DNA from: Rubripirellula obstinata
GTDB lineage: Bacteria; Planctomycetota; Planctomycetia; Pirellulales; Pirellulaceae
DNA: 33,607 nucleotides
Direction: 5' to 3'
NCBI RefSeq assembly: GCF_001642955.1
Contig: NZ_LWSK01000062.1
Coordinates: 1 to 33,607 of the forward strand
Shown here: positions 1-9,077 of the stretch, piece after piece
Layout: each line of letters starts with the position of its first letter
How positions within the stretch are numbered: the first letter of the stretch is position 1
Made by a program: the position numbers and the translations under genes
The notes under the pieces: model-generated
Seen by the model: the letters and a program-made list of their open reading frames with translations, nothing else
Databases searched by the model: none
Told to the model about the DNA's origin: nothing

Positions 1-106
1 CGAAGGTCACCAGTACGAAGCGATTCGCCCGACAACTGCAAATCAGCCGTCCAAACACGAACCTTCGCTCAGTCTCCCAGATTACCTATCGTGGCGCAAT
101 CGCCCT

Positions 107-220
107 GCGAGTTTCGCTACGACACTCTTTGTAGCGAAAGTCGCCAAGACTTTCGGTTTGTCGAATTGCCGAAACTCTTGGCGAGTTTCGCTACGACACT
201 CTTTGTTCCGGCGGTCCTTA
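107..220. repeat. Truncated copy of the palindromic element, touching the TlpA-like gene stop
   Basis: A 64-bp core at 131-194 matches the cores at 19304-19367 and 19409-19472 in reverse orientation, with about one difference. It consists of two hairpins, each with an 8-bp stem and a 5-nt loop (CGAAAGTC-gccaa-GACTTTCG, then CGAAACTC-ttggc-GAGTTTCG). The right end reads into GGCGGTCCTTAG, matching the terminus of the 19277-19509 element. No matching left terminus is visible. Instead 107-130 repeats 181-204, so this copy is truncated and partly re-duplicated. The stop codon of the neighbouring minus-strand gene (218-220) lies inside the CTAAG at its edge. Bases 1-106 hold nothing I can name. 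Confidence 0.8.
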
Positions 221-1591
221 GTCTTTCTTCGACTTGCTTTTGGTCGCCTTCGCCGGCTTCCCAGACGCGATTCGGCCACCCACCGTCAAAACATCTAACT
301 CATCCGTAAGACGTTTTTCCAAGGCTTCCTCGCCGGCAAATCCTAGGTGAACTGATTCGACCAAGCCATCTTTTCCAATCAAAACGGTTTGCGGAATTGC
401 GTCTGCAATAAAACCATCCGCAATTTTCCCTTCCTCGTCCATCAAGATATTCATCTCGATTCCCGTGTCCTTCAGAAAGTCCTGCACCGTTTCAAGGTCT
501 TGGCCGGTATTGATTTCCAGCAATACGACGCCTTTCTTTGAATAGCGGTCCGTCACCTTCTTGACGGTTGGCATCCCGGCAAGGCAGGCCTTACAAGTGG
601 TGGTCCAAAAGTCCACGACGACGACTCGCCCCTTCAGCGATTTCAGATCAAACTTGCGCTGATCAACGGTTTGCGTTTTAAAACGAGGGGCGGGCTGTCC
701 AAGTAACGGGTGATAGCCCTTCGATCCCGCAATCTGCTGGAAATAGTCTTCAAGCGACTCGTACTCCGTCGCACCTTTGGCAGGCTTAAACGTAAACAAG
801 TTATCCTTCAGGTCGCCTTTGACACGCCAAGTCAAAAAGTCGTAACGCACTTGGTACGAAAATCCAGCCGGAACATGAACCTGATCCGAAGCGGCAAGCA
901 TTGGCGTCATGTCGATCAGCAATCGAAGTGGTTGCGGATCTTTTTCGTCATCGGACACCCACAAATCCCAAGTCACCGCGTCCGCCTGAACTCCATGCAA
1001 ATGGATCGCCGGAATCTTTCCCTTGAACGGCTTTCGATCCACCACTTCGATCGACTTCATCGCCGCAACAAAAGTGATGCTGGGGTCGCAGCCAGCCATC
1101 GTCAACGCGAGCACGGGTTCCGGGTAGGGACCAAGGGGGACTGTCAAAGCCGTGACTGCTTTTTGAATCGATACGGCGTTTGGGAGTCGGAAAAAAGCGT
1201 CGGGAGCCATCGCTGCGACCATTTGTTTTCCGTCGCAATAAACTCGCGTGCGTTGTTCGGGCTCTTTCAAGTAAACCGTGAACTTGCCAGGATTCTTTGC
1301 AGCGATCTGAAAGGTTGCTTCGCGACTTTCCACGACTTCGCCCGACATGACCGAATCGGTCAGCATGCGTACCGTTGCTCGAGACACTTTCGCATCACGA
1401 ATCGAATCAATCAGCGGCATCAGTGCGGCGCGAACTTCTTCGGTAATTTGAATCGAAAAGTCTTTTTCCGATGACTTCTTTGGTTTGGGTTTCGCTTCGT
1501 CGCCCTGGACGACGCCCGCGGGAATCAAAAGCAGAATCGCGAAATAAAGAAAAGTAGTTGTAGTTCGGTGCATGAAGTTTAAACCTGACAT
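218..1591 (-). CDS. TlpA-like thioredoxin with N-terminal DUF2092-like domain, exported
   Basis: A predicted exported thiol-disulfide protein of 457 aa. The N-terminus has a hydrophobic signal segment. Met7 (1573) would give an even cleaner signal peptide than Met1, and neither start has an obvious Shine-Dalgarno. Residues ~45-270 resemble the DUF2092 / outer-membrane lipoprotein-sorting fold seen in planctomycete proteins. Residues ~296-430 are a thioredoxin domain with a CKAC active site at C333/C336, preceded by DFWTTT, and a cis-Pro segment (AIPQT). The C-terminus is Lys/Ser-rich. It is the last gene of the operon that begins near 12928, 76 bp after the 2469-aa protein, so it may keep cysteines of the giant ectodomains or another envelope substrate in the right redox state; that is inference. 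Its TAA stop lies in the edge of a palindromic element. Confidence 0.9.
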   Translation of the reverse strand: MSGLNFMHRTTTTFLYFAILLLIPAGVVQGDEAKPKPKKSSEKDFSIQITEEVRAALMPLIDSIRDAKVSRATVRMLTDSVMSGEVVESREATFQIAAKNPGKFTVYLKEPEQRTRVYCDGKQMVAAMAPDAFFRLPNAVSIQKAVTALTVPLGPYPEPVLALTMAGCDPSITFVAAMKSIEVVDRKPFKGKIPAIHLHGVQADAVTWDLWVSDDEKDPQPLRLLIDMTPMLAASDQVHVPAGFSYQVRYDFLTWRVKGDLKDNLFTFKPAKGATEYESLEDYFQQIAGSKGYHPLLGQPAPRFKTQTVDQRKFDLKSLKGRVVVVDFWTTTCKACLAGMPTVKKVTDRYSKKGVVLLEINTGQDLETVQDFLKDTGIEMNILMDEEGKIADGFIADAIPQTVLIGKDGLVESVHLGFAGEEALEKRLTDELDVLTVGGRIASGKPAKATKSKSKKD

Positions 1592-1667
1592 GGGCTGCGT
1601 GATCTTTTCTGAGTCTGGTAGTAGCTCCCAAGATCATCGCTGGACCAAGAAACGATTGCAACCAGCG

Positions 1668-4600
1668 CTACTTTGAAACTGCCGAATGGAGTTTTTGTTT
1701 TCGTTTTTGAGGGAATTGCGGCATACTGATGGCCACCAAGATCAATGACAGAGCGACGTAGCTGGGAGCCACAAACAGTCCCGCAATTCCCAGAATAGCC
1801 AACCAGAACGCGGGATGCGTGATCATCGGCCCCAGGAATCTCTGCAAAGGCTTCAAGCAACATAGCAGTCCAATCACCAACACTAACGTGATAACGTTGC
1901 TCAACAAAATTCTAAACCGGTAATCTGCATTGGGATCCAAACCCAGCGGTATAACGCGATCTGGCGAACCAAGCCGCTCCACCTGGTCCAAACGAAAACC
2001 TGAAACTCTGGTGGACGAAAAGATTGCTTCATCACCTAGAAATTGTAAGTAATCCAAACTTTGACTTGGTGAATCATCGCTTGTTGTGTCAAAAGAATCG
2101 CCGCCTGATTTTACAAAACCAGATCCTGCTGGACGATTTATCTCCCCTAGCTGGCTTTGAAGATCCGGCACGAACCGATTGGCGTAAACTGCAATTCGCC
2201 GATCGAGTAAACGCCACTGCACCTCCTCGAATTTTTGGATGCTCTGGCCCAACAGTTCAGTAGGGTCTGAAACATCTTCCTCCGCCAAAGATTTCAAAAA
2301 CTTCGCTTGGCGTCCCGAAGCCGCTGCAAGTTGCAGGTAACGATAAACCCAAGGCGCAACCCAAGGAACGACTTCGTCGGAAGATCGTTCCGCAACAATA
2401 TCAACCGCCAATTCAATCGATTCAACGGCGCTCCTGGCCAAGGACAAATTACGAAGCTTCGCAATCTCCGTTGAAAGCTCTGGTTCCGAATCAGCGTTTA
2501 TCGCATTGGGTTGATAAATTGCAAGCCATGCTTGGGTCACCGGAATCCCGATCAAACGAGGTGCATAATCGCTTCGTTTGAGTCGGCTGGCAGGCAGTCG
2601 AATCAGTAGTTTTGCTGATTGCGGCAACTGGCTAAGCGAAAGTGGGACTTCTAGTATTTGTCGATCGCTAGCCCCCATTTCAAGCTGTTCCGATTGCGAA
2701 AGACTGGATGCGTCTCGGTTGATTGCAGAAACCGTCATCCCTCCGCTCCAAGCCCCCAGGCATTCGGCGTCCGCCGGAATGCTGATCAACAGCTTTTCCA
2801 TTGACCCCGGCGATATGTCCCAGTTGGAAATCACACAGAATGAATCATCGGCCAGGAATACCTGATTGTCCTGGGCTGTCGCGATCGGTTGCAGGCTAAG
2901 TTCGGGCAGCGGAGCAAGATCGATCGACCATTTTCCACGAACAACGCGAAAAGCGGGCGATGCATCGCTGGTGCCCGGCACGTCGATGTCAGAATACAAA
3001 TCGGTGGCGTCGTTATCGATGCTCCCGCCGCCGAAGTGGTTGGGTAAAGCTGCTTCTTCCACTCCCAATTGACGCCACTGGACCAGTTCACTTGTTAACC
3101 GCTGCGGGACTTGAACGTAGATCGTCCTTTTGCCTGATCCCAAAACACGGATCGTTGGCACACTGACACGACCGTCATCTTTTTGGCTTAACAGGCCCGT
3201 GATTACCAGCGGCTGGTCTTTGTATTTCGTCGCATCACATCGGACGCGAACGATTTGTTGCAAACTGTTGGTGGACGGTGTTCGAGACCATGCGGTTGAT
3301 GGAGAAATTTCTAAAGAATCACACCAGCGTGTTGGTATTTCGATGTCAATGTAGTCAGGAACACGGTCGCCGGGAAAATGAATTTGATGGGTGACCTGCC
3401 AATCTCGATCCAACCGTTCAAGCTTGATCAACTGTTCACAATTAAATCGAGCGGACCGTTGCTGGACTCGGAAAATGCCACCCCAATTTCCTTGCCAAAA
3501 CTTGTCGTTCGTTGTCTTGCCAAGTCGATTCATTGCCGACTCGTCAACTCCGGCCGCACTCGAATCGGCTTTCCAAGTTGCCACCGGCAAATAACCGTCC
3601 GCCAAACTTTCTGCGGTCAGCGTTGCGATGCTGCGTGTTGCGTCAACCGCAAACGGTTCAACAATTTGAATGAATGAATCGTTGGTCCTTGAAACCGTAT
3701 AGTTGGAAGTGCGATTCAATTCTGTGCTTCGATAGACTGGATCGCTTGCCAAGCTGTCGGCAGTTTTTGGTTGCGGCTCACTGGAAGTACTTAAAACCAT
3801 CACGGGCGGTTTAAATTGCTGGCCGGGCGACAGGTCACCAATCGCAAACGCAGAAACACTGAACGCCTCTCCTTGACGCTCGCGACGATCAATCATGACG
3901 TGTCGTCTGCCGCCAAAATCAACCATCAACGGTCGCTGACGAATCTCGTCCACGTACAAATCAACCAGCTCAATGCCTTTGGGAATCGATAACAAGTACG
4001 GTCGATAGATTTCTGAATCGGGTGTCACGTCGGCTCGGTAGGACAGTTCCAACCGCTTTGGTGAAACGCGAAGTCGGTGGCGATCTTCAATCTGCCCGCG
4101 GCTGATCGAAGACCGACGAAACACGGGCGACGGAATTTCACTGAGGGCAACGAAAGCGCGGTCAATGCGCCCGCGATAACCAGACCAACCCGCTAAAAAC
4201 TGGTCCACCGACAAGGGTTCAATCAGGTCCGTCGGCAAGGGATCAAAGTTCAATGAATCCAAACATCGCAGCGCGATCCAAGCGGGCGAGTTTTCGCCTA
4301 GGCTTGATGCGATGACCTCGGGAATACGAATCTGCACAGAATCGTTTGCTAACGGATCGTCAATGCCCGGTGCCACGTAATCGGCCAAGATTCCGACGCC
4401 CAACCCCGTCGAGCTTCCATTTGACAACGACTGCGAAGTCCATTCGTTCTGGTTTGACAGTCTCCATAACAATTGAATCGGCCCCGGGGAATCGCGAACA
4501 CTGATGACGCTGACGCGACGCCGCCGGGGCGCGTAAACCGTCGTGTCAACCAACCGCCAATCCGGCGATATCAAGATCGGCATTGCCGAGTCTCGGATCA

Positions 4601-7600
4601 CGAATTGAAACACTTCACCGGCGGCGAACGCTTCGGGCGGATCGATTTCGCAATCAATCGTTGTCGTGGAAAGTCCCGCTGAAACCCAGTACCGACGTTG
4701 CAGCGGTTTGGGATTCTTCGCCGAGGTAGGGTTGATTCGTGGGTCGATCCGGAAACTAACATCCAGTTTTTCGGTTGGTCCTAAAACCTCAGACCACCGC
4801 CTAAGGTCCGCCTCTTCCACCAAATGCCCCGCCAATCCTCCCACGCGAAGAACTCGCAAATCAACTTCTGATTCGACTTCGATGCGAGAATTCGAGACTG
4901 ACGGTACGCCTAGCATAAACTCGTACCAAGATCCTTGACGCGATCCCGTCAACCGAAGCGTGATCTGAATCTGCGTCGCCCGGTTGCTCGGCAAAGTTAC
5001 GATCGTGTTGCCTTGCGGGCCTGAAGAAAACCGAAAAGTTGTCGGCTCTAATCCCGTCGATTGTATCTTTTCAATTTGTTGGTACGGAAGCGGAATCAAA
5101 TACTGCTTCAGTGATTTCAAAGATTCGATACCGTTTTCTTCTTTCCACTCACTTGGGAAAACAAGATCGAAAGTGGCGATCAGCGAAGCGGAAAGAAATC
5201 CATTGGTTGAAATCTCATTCTCGCGAATCCTCAACTGGTAATTCGCAGATTCGTAGGCCGGCAACTGAACAGTCGATTGAGTTTGGTTGTCGAATAAGCG
5301 TTGATGGAACGAGTCAGGAATGTAGACGAATTCACCGGCGGCCCGATTGTCCAGCCCCATTGGGATGATCACGTTGACGGGACCAGAGACCGCTGGGCCC
5401 GGAATTGTCTCATCCGCATTTTGCACGAAACCGCCTTCAAAAGCAGATGCATTCACCTGAGCGTGCAAGCGAGATCCTTGCACCGCGGGCAAAATAATGG
5501 CCGCCGCAAAAATCCAGCCCCTCAACATCGACTGCCAAGAGAAATCTGACGCCGGTGACGCCTGCGGCCCGATGCGATTTTTCTCTAAAACGCTATCGCC
5601 ACTTCCGACCGGCTGTCGATTAACAGCGCGGTGCCATGTTCTTGCTGATACCAACATTGCCGCGGCGACCAACGGAACAACGAACCAACCGATGATGGTC
5701 ATTCGCCAGGGCCACCAAAGCAGCACAGAGGCTCCGATGACAACCAGACAGAAGACGACTGCGAAAGGTGACCTTTTCATTAACAGCCAAAACACGATGA
5801 AGTTGATGATCGCAATCAACCAGCCCCCAGCCAAAAGAACGTTCCGGCGAATCAATAAGGTGCTCTGGTTTGGCAACATCTCCAACATGCGATGATGAAC
5901 ACTTTCCGCATTCCCGCTAAGCAATGATCCTGGTGCAAACGTGTCAGCGGAAGCCGTCAAATAATACTCGTGCCGTAAAACCACCGCGTCAAAATCGACT
6001 TCAGGGATGCGGCAACGGCGCACCGCATGAAAGCCAATCTGATTTCGATTCCATTCTAAATCGATCACTTCTGGATTGCCTCGGTTGTCTCCGGTGCGAG
6101 GCGGCAGGACCAATGGCAAACTTGACAACTTGGTCAAATCAATCGGCCTACCATCTCGGGTAATCGACGCCAATTGAAGTTCTGGGTCGAAGTCGATGGT
6201 CAAAGGAATTGACAACGCCGCCAAGATCCGTGTTACCACGCGGTCCGATCCGCGACTCGATGCAATGACCCGTGTTTGTGCATGCGTAATCAAGTTCAAC
6301 GAGGCGTCGCGATCTTTGACTCGAAGGTCAATCGACGGCTTCTGAACTGAATCGTAACGAAGGTGCAATCCATCAAAGCGGTTGGATTTGTCATCGCTAA
6401 AACGAATGGACCGCTCTGCGTTGAAATTACCTTGGTTGCGATTAAAACTCGCAAATCTTTCCAACGGCGAAGCGGTGCGGGGAACCAGTTGAACTCCCTT
6501 TGACTTGCTCGCGATTTCCAAGCCGCTGCCGATGTAAAGCTGCGAAGTACCAGACACAGCGTTTGGAACACTGGGCAACTGCAAAGAAATATCCTTCGCT
6601 GGATAGCTTCGATAAGCCATCAAAGGACGCTCCGATAAATCCAAGCCAGCAACATTAACGGTATAGACGCCTTGCCCGTCATTCTCGCTAAGATCGACAT
6701 CGGAGGCCGCCAGCGACATCGACATCGAATCCTTTTCAGCAGGGATCATCCAGCGAAAGGGCGGCCGCCCCACTGCCGGTCCCGCGTGGACAATCAATCG
6801 GTCAAGTCCGCGACCTAGCGAACTAACGTTGACGAAACACTTCTCCATCATTTCGTCGCCGTGTTTGCTGATCTGCAGTGACAAGCTCGCTTGGTAGTCA
6901 ACGCTTGGCGATTCCAAACGCAATTCATCAATCTGACGATGTCGTGGTTTGAAGAACAGAGTTGTTCGGCCCTCTCCATCGAAGAACCGTCGCTGCTTGT
7001 CCGACAGTAAATCGCTATTAACGCGATGCGGCATCATCGCAGTATCTCCTGCCCAATTCATATCAGCCGGCGGGATAACTGCGGCCGTAAAGTCATCGGA
7101 CAACAAGATGCGGGATTGATGATCCGATGCACGAACCATCCAGCTCGCTGGCACCGTCATCCGCGAACGATTGGACCGGACAGACCGCTTGCCATTGATC
7201 TGTATCAGCAGCTCAAACGATTCAGTCTGCTCGCCATCGATCTGCTTCTGATCAATGTCTTTGCCTTCCGGCCAAACAGTTAGCAAACGAAGACGATCGT
7301 TAATCAACGGTGACTCGATCACTCGGCCCGACGATGGAAAACGAACGCTTTGAATTTCCCAATCCTCTTGGATTATAAAATGCAACGGTTCAATCACACG
7401 GCCATCGAGTTGAAACTTGAAAATCGCATCGCAGTCGACACTCGTTTCACCCACCTGTGATCTCAACCACAAGTCTTGGACCTGATAAACCGGTCGCGTT
7501 GAAAGACGAAGTCGCGACCAAGCCCCTACTGCACCTGGTGTCCCTTGCATCGTCGCTCTAAACGCTGCAAACAGGGAAGGTCCGCCTGCCGTTTCCACGT

Positions 7601-9077
7601 TCAAACCTTCAACATCCACGGCCGATTGACGTTGCCATCCGTTAGGCAAATCCCAATCAACGATTCTGCCTACTGAGGCGATGGTGACGCGAGCTTCGTC
7701 CCTGACACAAGCATCCACCACTGGAATACTCTCGTCCGGGTTAGCAACAATTCCCGCCAGCGGCAGGTTGCAAACGTTCCCCCAATCTGTCTGTCCCATC
7801 AACGTCAAGCTAACACGCGTGTCTTGTCGGCCGATTGCTCCGGGTGGTGAGATAGCTTGGTAATCGGCGACGATAACATCTCGATCACGTGAAGATGCCT
7901 CCTCAGATGACGATTCTAAATCATCAGATAATTCCACAAACGACGCGTCGGATGAATTCACTTTAATCGATGTCAATTTTGCACCGATGACACGCAAGTT
8001 TGGAAGCGATACACCGATCGGCAACCCAAGTTCAATTCGCTGAATGAAGCTTAAGCCGGATGAATCAATGTTGTATTCAACGGCATTTCGCCGCAGCACA
8101 ATGGCTTCGGCCGCTGAACTATTTTGTCGTTCAATCGTGCGAATGCGAATCGTGTCTAGTCCCCCCGCATCCAGTTCGTACCAGCGGACTGCGTCACCAA
8201 CAAACGATTCTTTTGGTTCAAGGTCAGTGATTGAATCTGGCACACCGTCAACTAAACGTAATACTCCGTCGTCAGATTCCAACTGAAAGCCTGAGCTGAC
8301 ACAAAACAAGAATCGTGTTTGCAAAGTTCTCGGAAACGTTAGCTTGAACGAGTATCCCCGTGGCCCAATCGTGCCATGATGTTTCCATGTCAACGGTATC
8401 CGATTCACAGCCTTTGACTGGCCGCTGAATCGAGCGATCAAGGTTCCGTCTGAAAGTGAAGCCAATCCTACGGGAGATTTCTGCTTGCTTTCGTTTTCTT
8501 CTAACTCATCGTCAGCGTTCTTGTTTGTAAGCTCGCTATCAGTAAGCTCGCTGTCAGTTAGATCGCTGTCAGTAAGATCATTATTGAGGATTGCAAAATT
8601 GACCTTTCCAAGCGACTGACTCACCCAACCGGTTTGATCAGAGCTGATTTCAATAAAACCACTTTCACACTTCAGAACGTCGTCAATAACTCGCACAACG
8701 TACTCGGATTCTCGCAATCGGTTCTCAGGCGATTCCGCCGTGGCATCTTTCCAACGTTTGATCGCATCAGAAAGTTGTGTTTGCTTGACGGGCGAGTAAT
8801 TCGGCGGAATCAATTCAAACTTCTGCGAGTCTGAAATGCCGATGGATCGAAGCAATCGGCCGTCCGGTAACTGCTGTGGTAATTGCTGTGGTAACTCGAA
8901 ATCAGGTTTTTTTGAGTCACTTGAATCCGATTTTGTATCCGCCTCGTCCACGACCGGTTCGTCGGCTGAAATCGAGACTGATGGATTCAAACCCGCACAC
9001 AGAAATGCAACAAAAATAAATCGACAGATCGTAGCGAGCGGGCGTCGTTTGCCGATTCCGACTGCGTGACTATTCAC
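1668..9077 (-). CDS. Giant exported membrane protein, two fused ectodomain-anchor modules
   Basis: A 2469-aa protein of a family I do not recognise. It starts at GTG (9077), overlapping the TGA of the upstream gene by 4 nt, which suggests translational coupling. Residues 1-38 are a signal peptide ending near SISA. Residues ~40-1065 are a Ser/Thr-rich, probably beta-rich ectodomain. Residues ~1080-1150 hold three hydrophobic helices. Residues 1184-1208 (Met codon at 5528) look like a second signal peptide ending SRLHAQ. A second ectodomain follows to ~2380, then three helices at ~2386-2456 and a short Lys/Arg-rich tail. Splitting at Met1184 gives halves of 1183 and 1286 aa, each with the layout of the 1.3-kaa neighbour. 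Topology suggests an envelope or periplasmic role; the function is unknown. A frameshift artefact is unlikely because the frame is open throughout. Confidence 0.92.
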   Translation of the reverse strand: MNSHAVGIGKRRPLATICRFIFVAFLCAGLNPSVSISADEPVVDEADTKSDSSDSKKPDFELPQQLPQQLPDGRLLRSIGISDSQKFELIPPNYSPVKQTQLSDAIKRWKDATAESPENRLRESEYVVRVIDDVLKCESGFIEISSDQTGWVSQSLGKVNFAILNNDLTDSDLTDSELTDSELTNKNADDELEENESKQKSPVGLASLSDGTLIARFSGQSKAVNRIPLTWKHHGTIGPRGYSFKLTFPRTLQTRFLFCVSSGFQLESDDGVLRLVDGVPDSITDLEPKESFVGDAVRWYELDAGGLDTIRIRTIERQNSSAAEAIVLRRNAVEYNIDSSGLSFIQRIELGLPIGVSLPNLRVIGAKLTSIKVNSSDASFVELSDDLESSSEEASSRDRDVIVADYQAISPPGAIGRQDTRVSLTLMGQTDWGNVCNLPLAGIVANPDESIPVVDACVRDEARVTIASVGRIVDWDLPNGWQRQSAVDVEGLNVETAGGPSLFAAFRATMQGTPGAVGAWSRLRLSTRPVYQVQDLWLRSQVGETSVDCDAIFKFQLDGRVIEPLHFIIQEDWEIQSVRFPSSGRVIESPLINDRLRLLTVWPEGKDIDQKQIDGEQTESFELLIQINGKRSVRSNRSRMTVPASWMVRASDHQSRILLSDDFTAAVIPPADMNWAGDTAMMPHRVNSDLLSDKQRRFFDGEGRTTLFFKPRHRQIDELRLESPSVDYQASLSLQISKHGDEMMEKCFVNVSSLGRGLDRLIVHAGPAVGRPPFRWMIPAEKDSMSMSLAASDVDLSENDGQGVYTVNVAGLDLSERPLMAYRSYPAKDISLQLPSVPNAVSGTSQLYIGSGLEIASKSKGVQLVPRTASPLERFASFNRNQGNFNAERSIRFSDDKSNRFDGLHLRYDSVQKPSIDLRVKDRDASLNLITHAQTRVIASSRGSDRVVTRILAALSIPLTIDFDPELQLASITRDGRPIDLTKLSSLPLVLPPRTGDNRGNPEVIDLEWNRNQIGFHAVRRCRIPEVDFDAVVLRHEYYLTASADTFAPGSLLSGNAESVHHRMLEMLPNQSTLLIRRNVLLAGGWLIAIINFIVFWLLMKRSPFAVVFCLVVIGASVLLWWPWRMTIIGWFVVPLVAAAMLVSARTWHRAVNRQPVGSGDSVLEKNRIGPQASPASDFSWQSMLRGWIFAAAIILPAVQGSRLHAQVNASAFEGGFVQNADETIPGPAVSGPVNVIIPMGLDNRAAGEFVYIPDSFHQRLFDNQTQSTVQLPAYESANYQLRIRENEISTNGFLSASLIATFDLVFPSEWKEENGIESLKSLKQYLIPLPYQQIEKIQSTGLEPTTFRFSSGPQGNTIVTLPSNRATQIQITLRLTGSRQGSWYEFMLGVPSVSNSRIEVESEVDLRVLRVGGLAGHLVEEADLRRWSEVLGPTEKLDVSFRIDPRINPTSAKNPKPLQRRYWVSAGLSTTTIDCEIDPPEAFAAGEVFQFVIRDSAMPILISPDWRLVDTTVYAPRRRRVSVISVRDSPGPIQLLWRLSNQNEWTSQSLSNGSSTGLGVGILADYVAPGIDDPLANDSVQIRIPEVIASSLGENSPAWIALRCLDSLNFDPLPTDLIEPLSVDQFLAGWSGYRGRIDRAFVALSEIPSPVFRRSSISRGQIEDRHRLRVSPKRLELSYRADVTPDSEIYRPYLLSIPKGIELVDLYVDEIRQRPLMVDFGGRRHVMIDRRERQGEAFSVSAFAIGDLSPGQQFKPPVMVLSTSSEPQPKTADSLASDPVYRSTELNRTSNYTVSRTNDSFIQIVEPFAVDATRSIATLTAESLADGYLPVATWKADSSAAGVDESAMNRLGKTTNDKFWQGNWGGIFRVQQRSARFNCEQLIKLERLDRDWQVTHQIHFPGDRVPDYIDIEIPTRWCDSLEISPSTAWSRTPSTNSLQQIVRVRCDATKYKDQPLVITGLLSQKDDGRVSVPTIRVLGSGKRTIYVQVPQRLTSELVQWRQLGVEEAALPNHFGGGSIDNDATDLYSDIDVPGTSDASPAFRVVRGKWSIDLAPLPELSLQPIATAQDNQVFLADDSFCVISNWDISPGSMEKLLISIPADAECLGAWSGGMTVSAINRDASSLSQSEQLEMGASDRQILEVPLSLSQLPQSAKLLIRLPASRLKRSDYAPRLIGIPVTQAWLAIYQPNAINADSEPELSTEIAKLRNLSLARSAVESIELAVDIVAERSSDEVVPWVAPWVYRYLQLAAASGRQAKFLKSLAEEDVSDPTELLGQSIQKFEEVQWRLLDRRIAVYANRFVPDLQSQLGEINRPAGSGFVKSGGDSFDTTSDDSPSQSLDYLQFLGDEAIFSSTRVSGFRLDQVERLGSPDRVIPLGLDPNADYRFRILLSNVITLVLVIGLLCCLKPLQRFLGPMITHPAFWLAILGIAGLFVAPSYVALSLILVAISMPQFPQKRKQKLHSAVSK
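8527..8580 (-). repeat. 15-bp tandem repeat encoding LTDS(D/E) pentapeptides
   Basis: Three full 15-bp units (8527-8541, 8542-8556, 8557-8571) and a 9-bp partial unit lie in frame in the giant gene and encode LTDSD/LTDSE-type pentapeptides around residues 166-183. The segment is acidic and probably a flexible linker after the first N-terminal domain. The unit length of five codons lets copy number change without breaking the frame. Confidence 0.85.

Noticed and set aside
82-279. Minus-strand open frame of 65 codons
   Set aside because: It is a translation of the palindromic element and overlaps the end of the thioredoxin gene; no start signal or domain.
710-1474. Plus-strand 254-codon open frame
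   Set aside because: Antisense to the TlpA-like gene; Arg/His-rich shadow composition with no domain.
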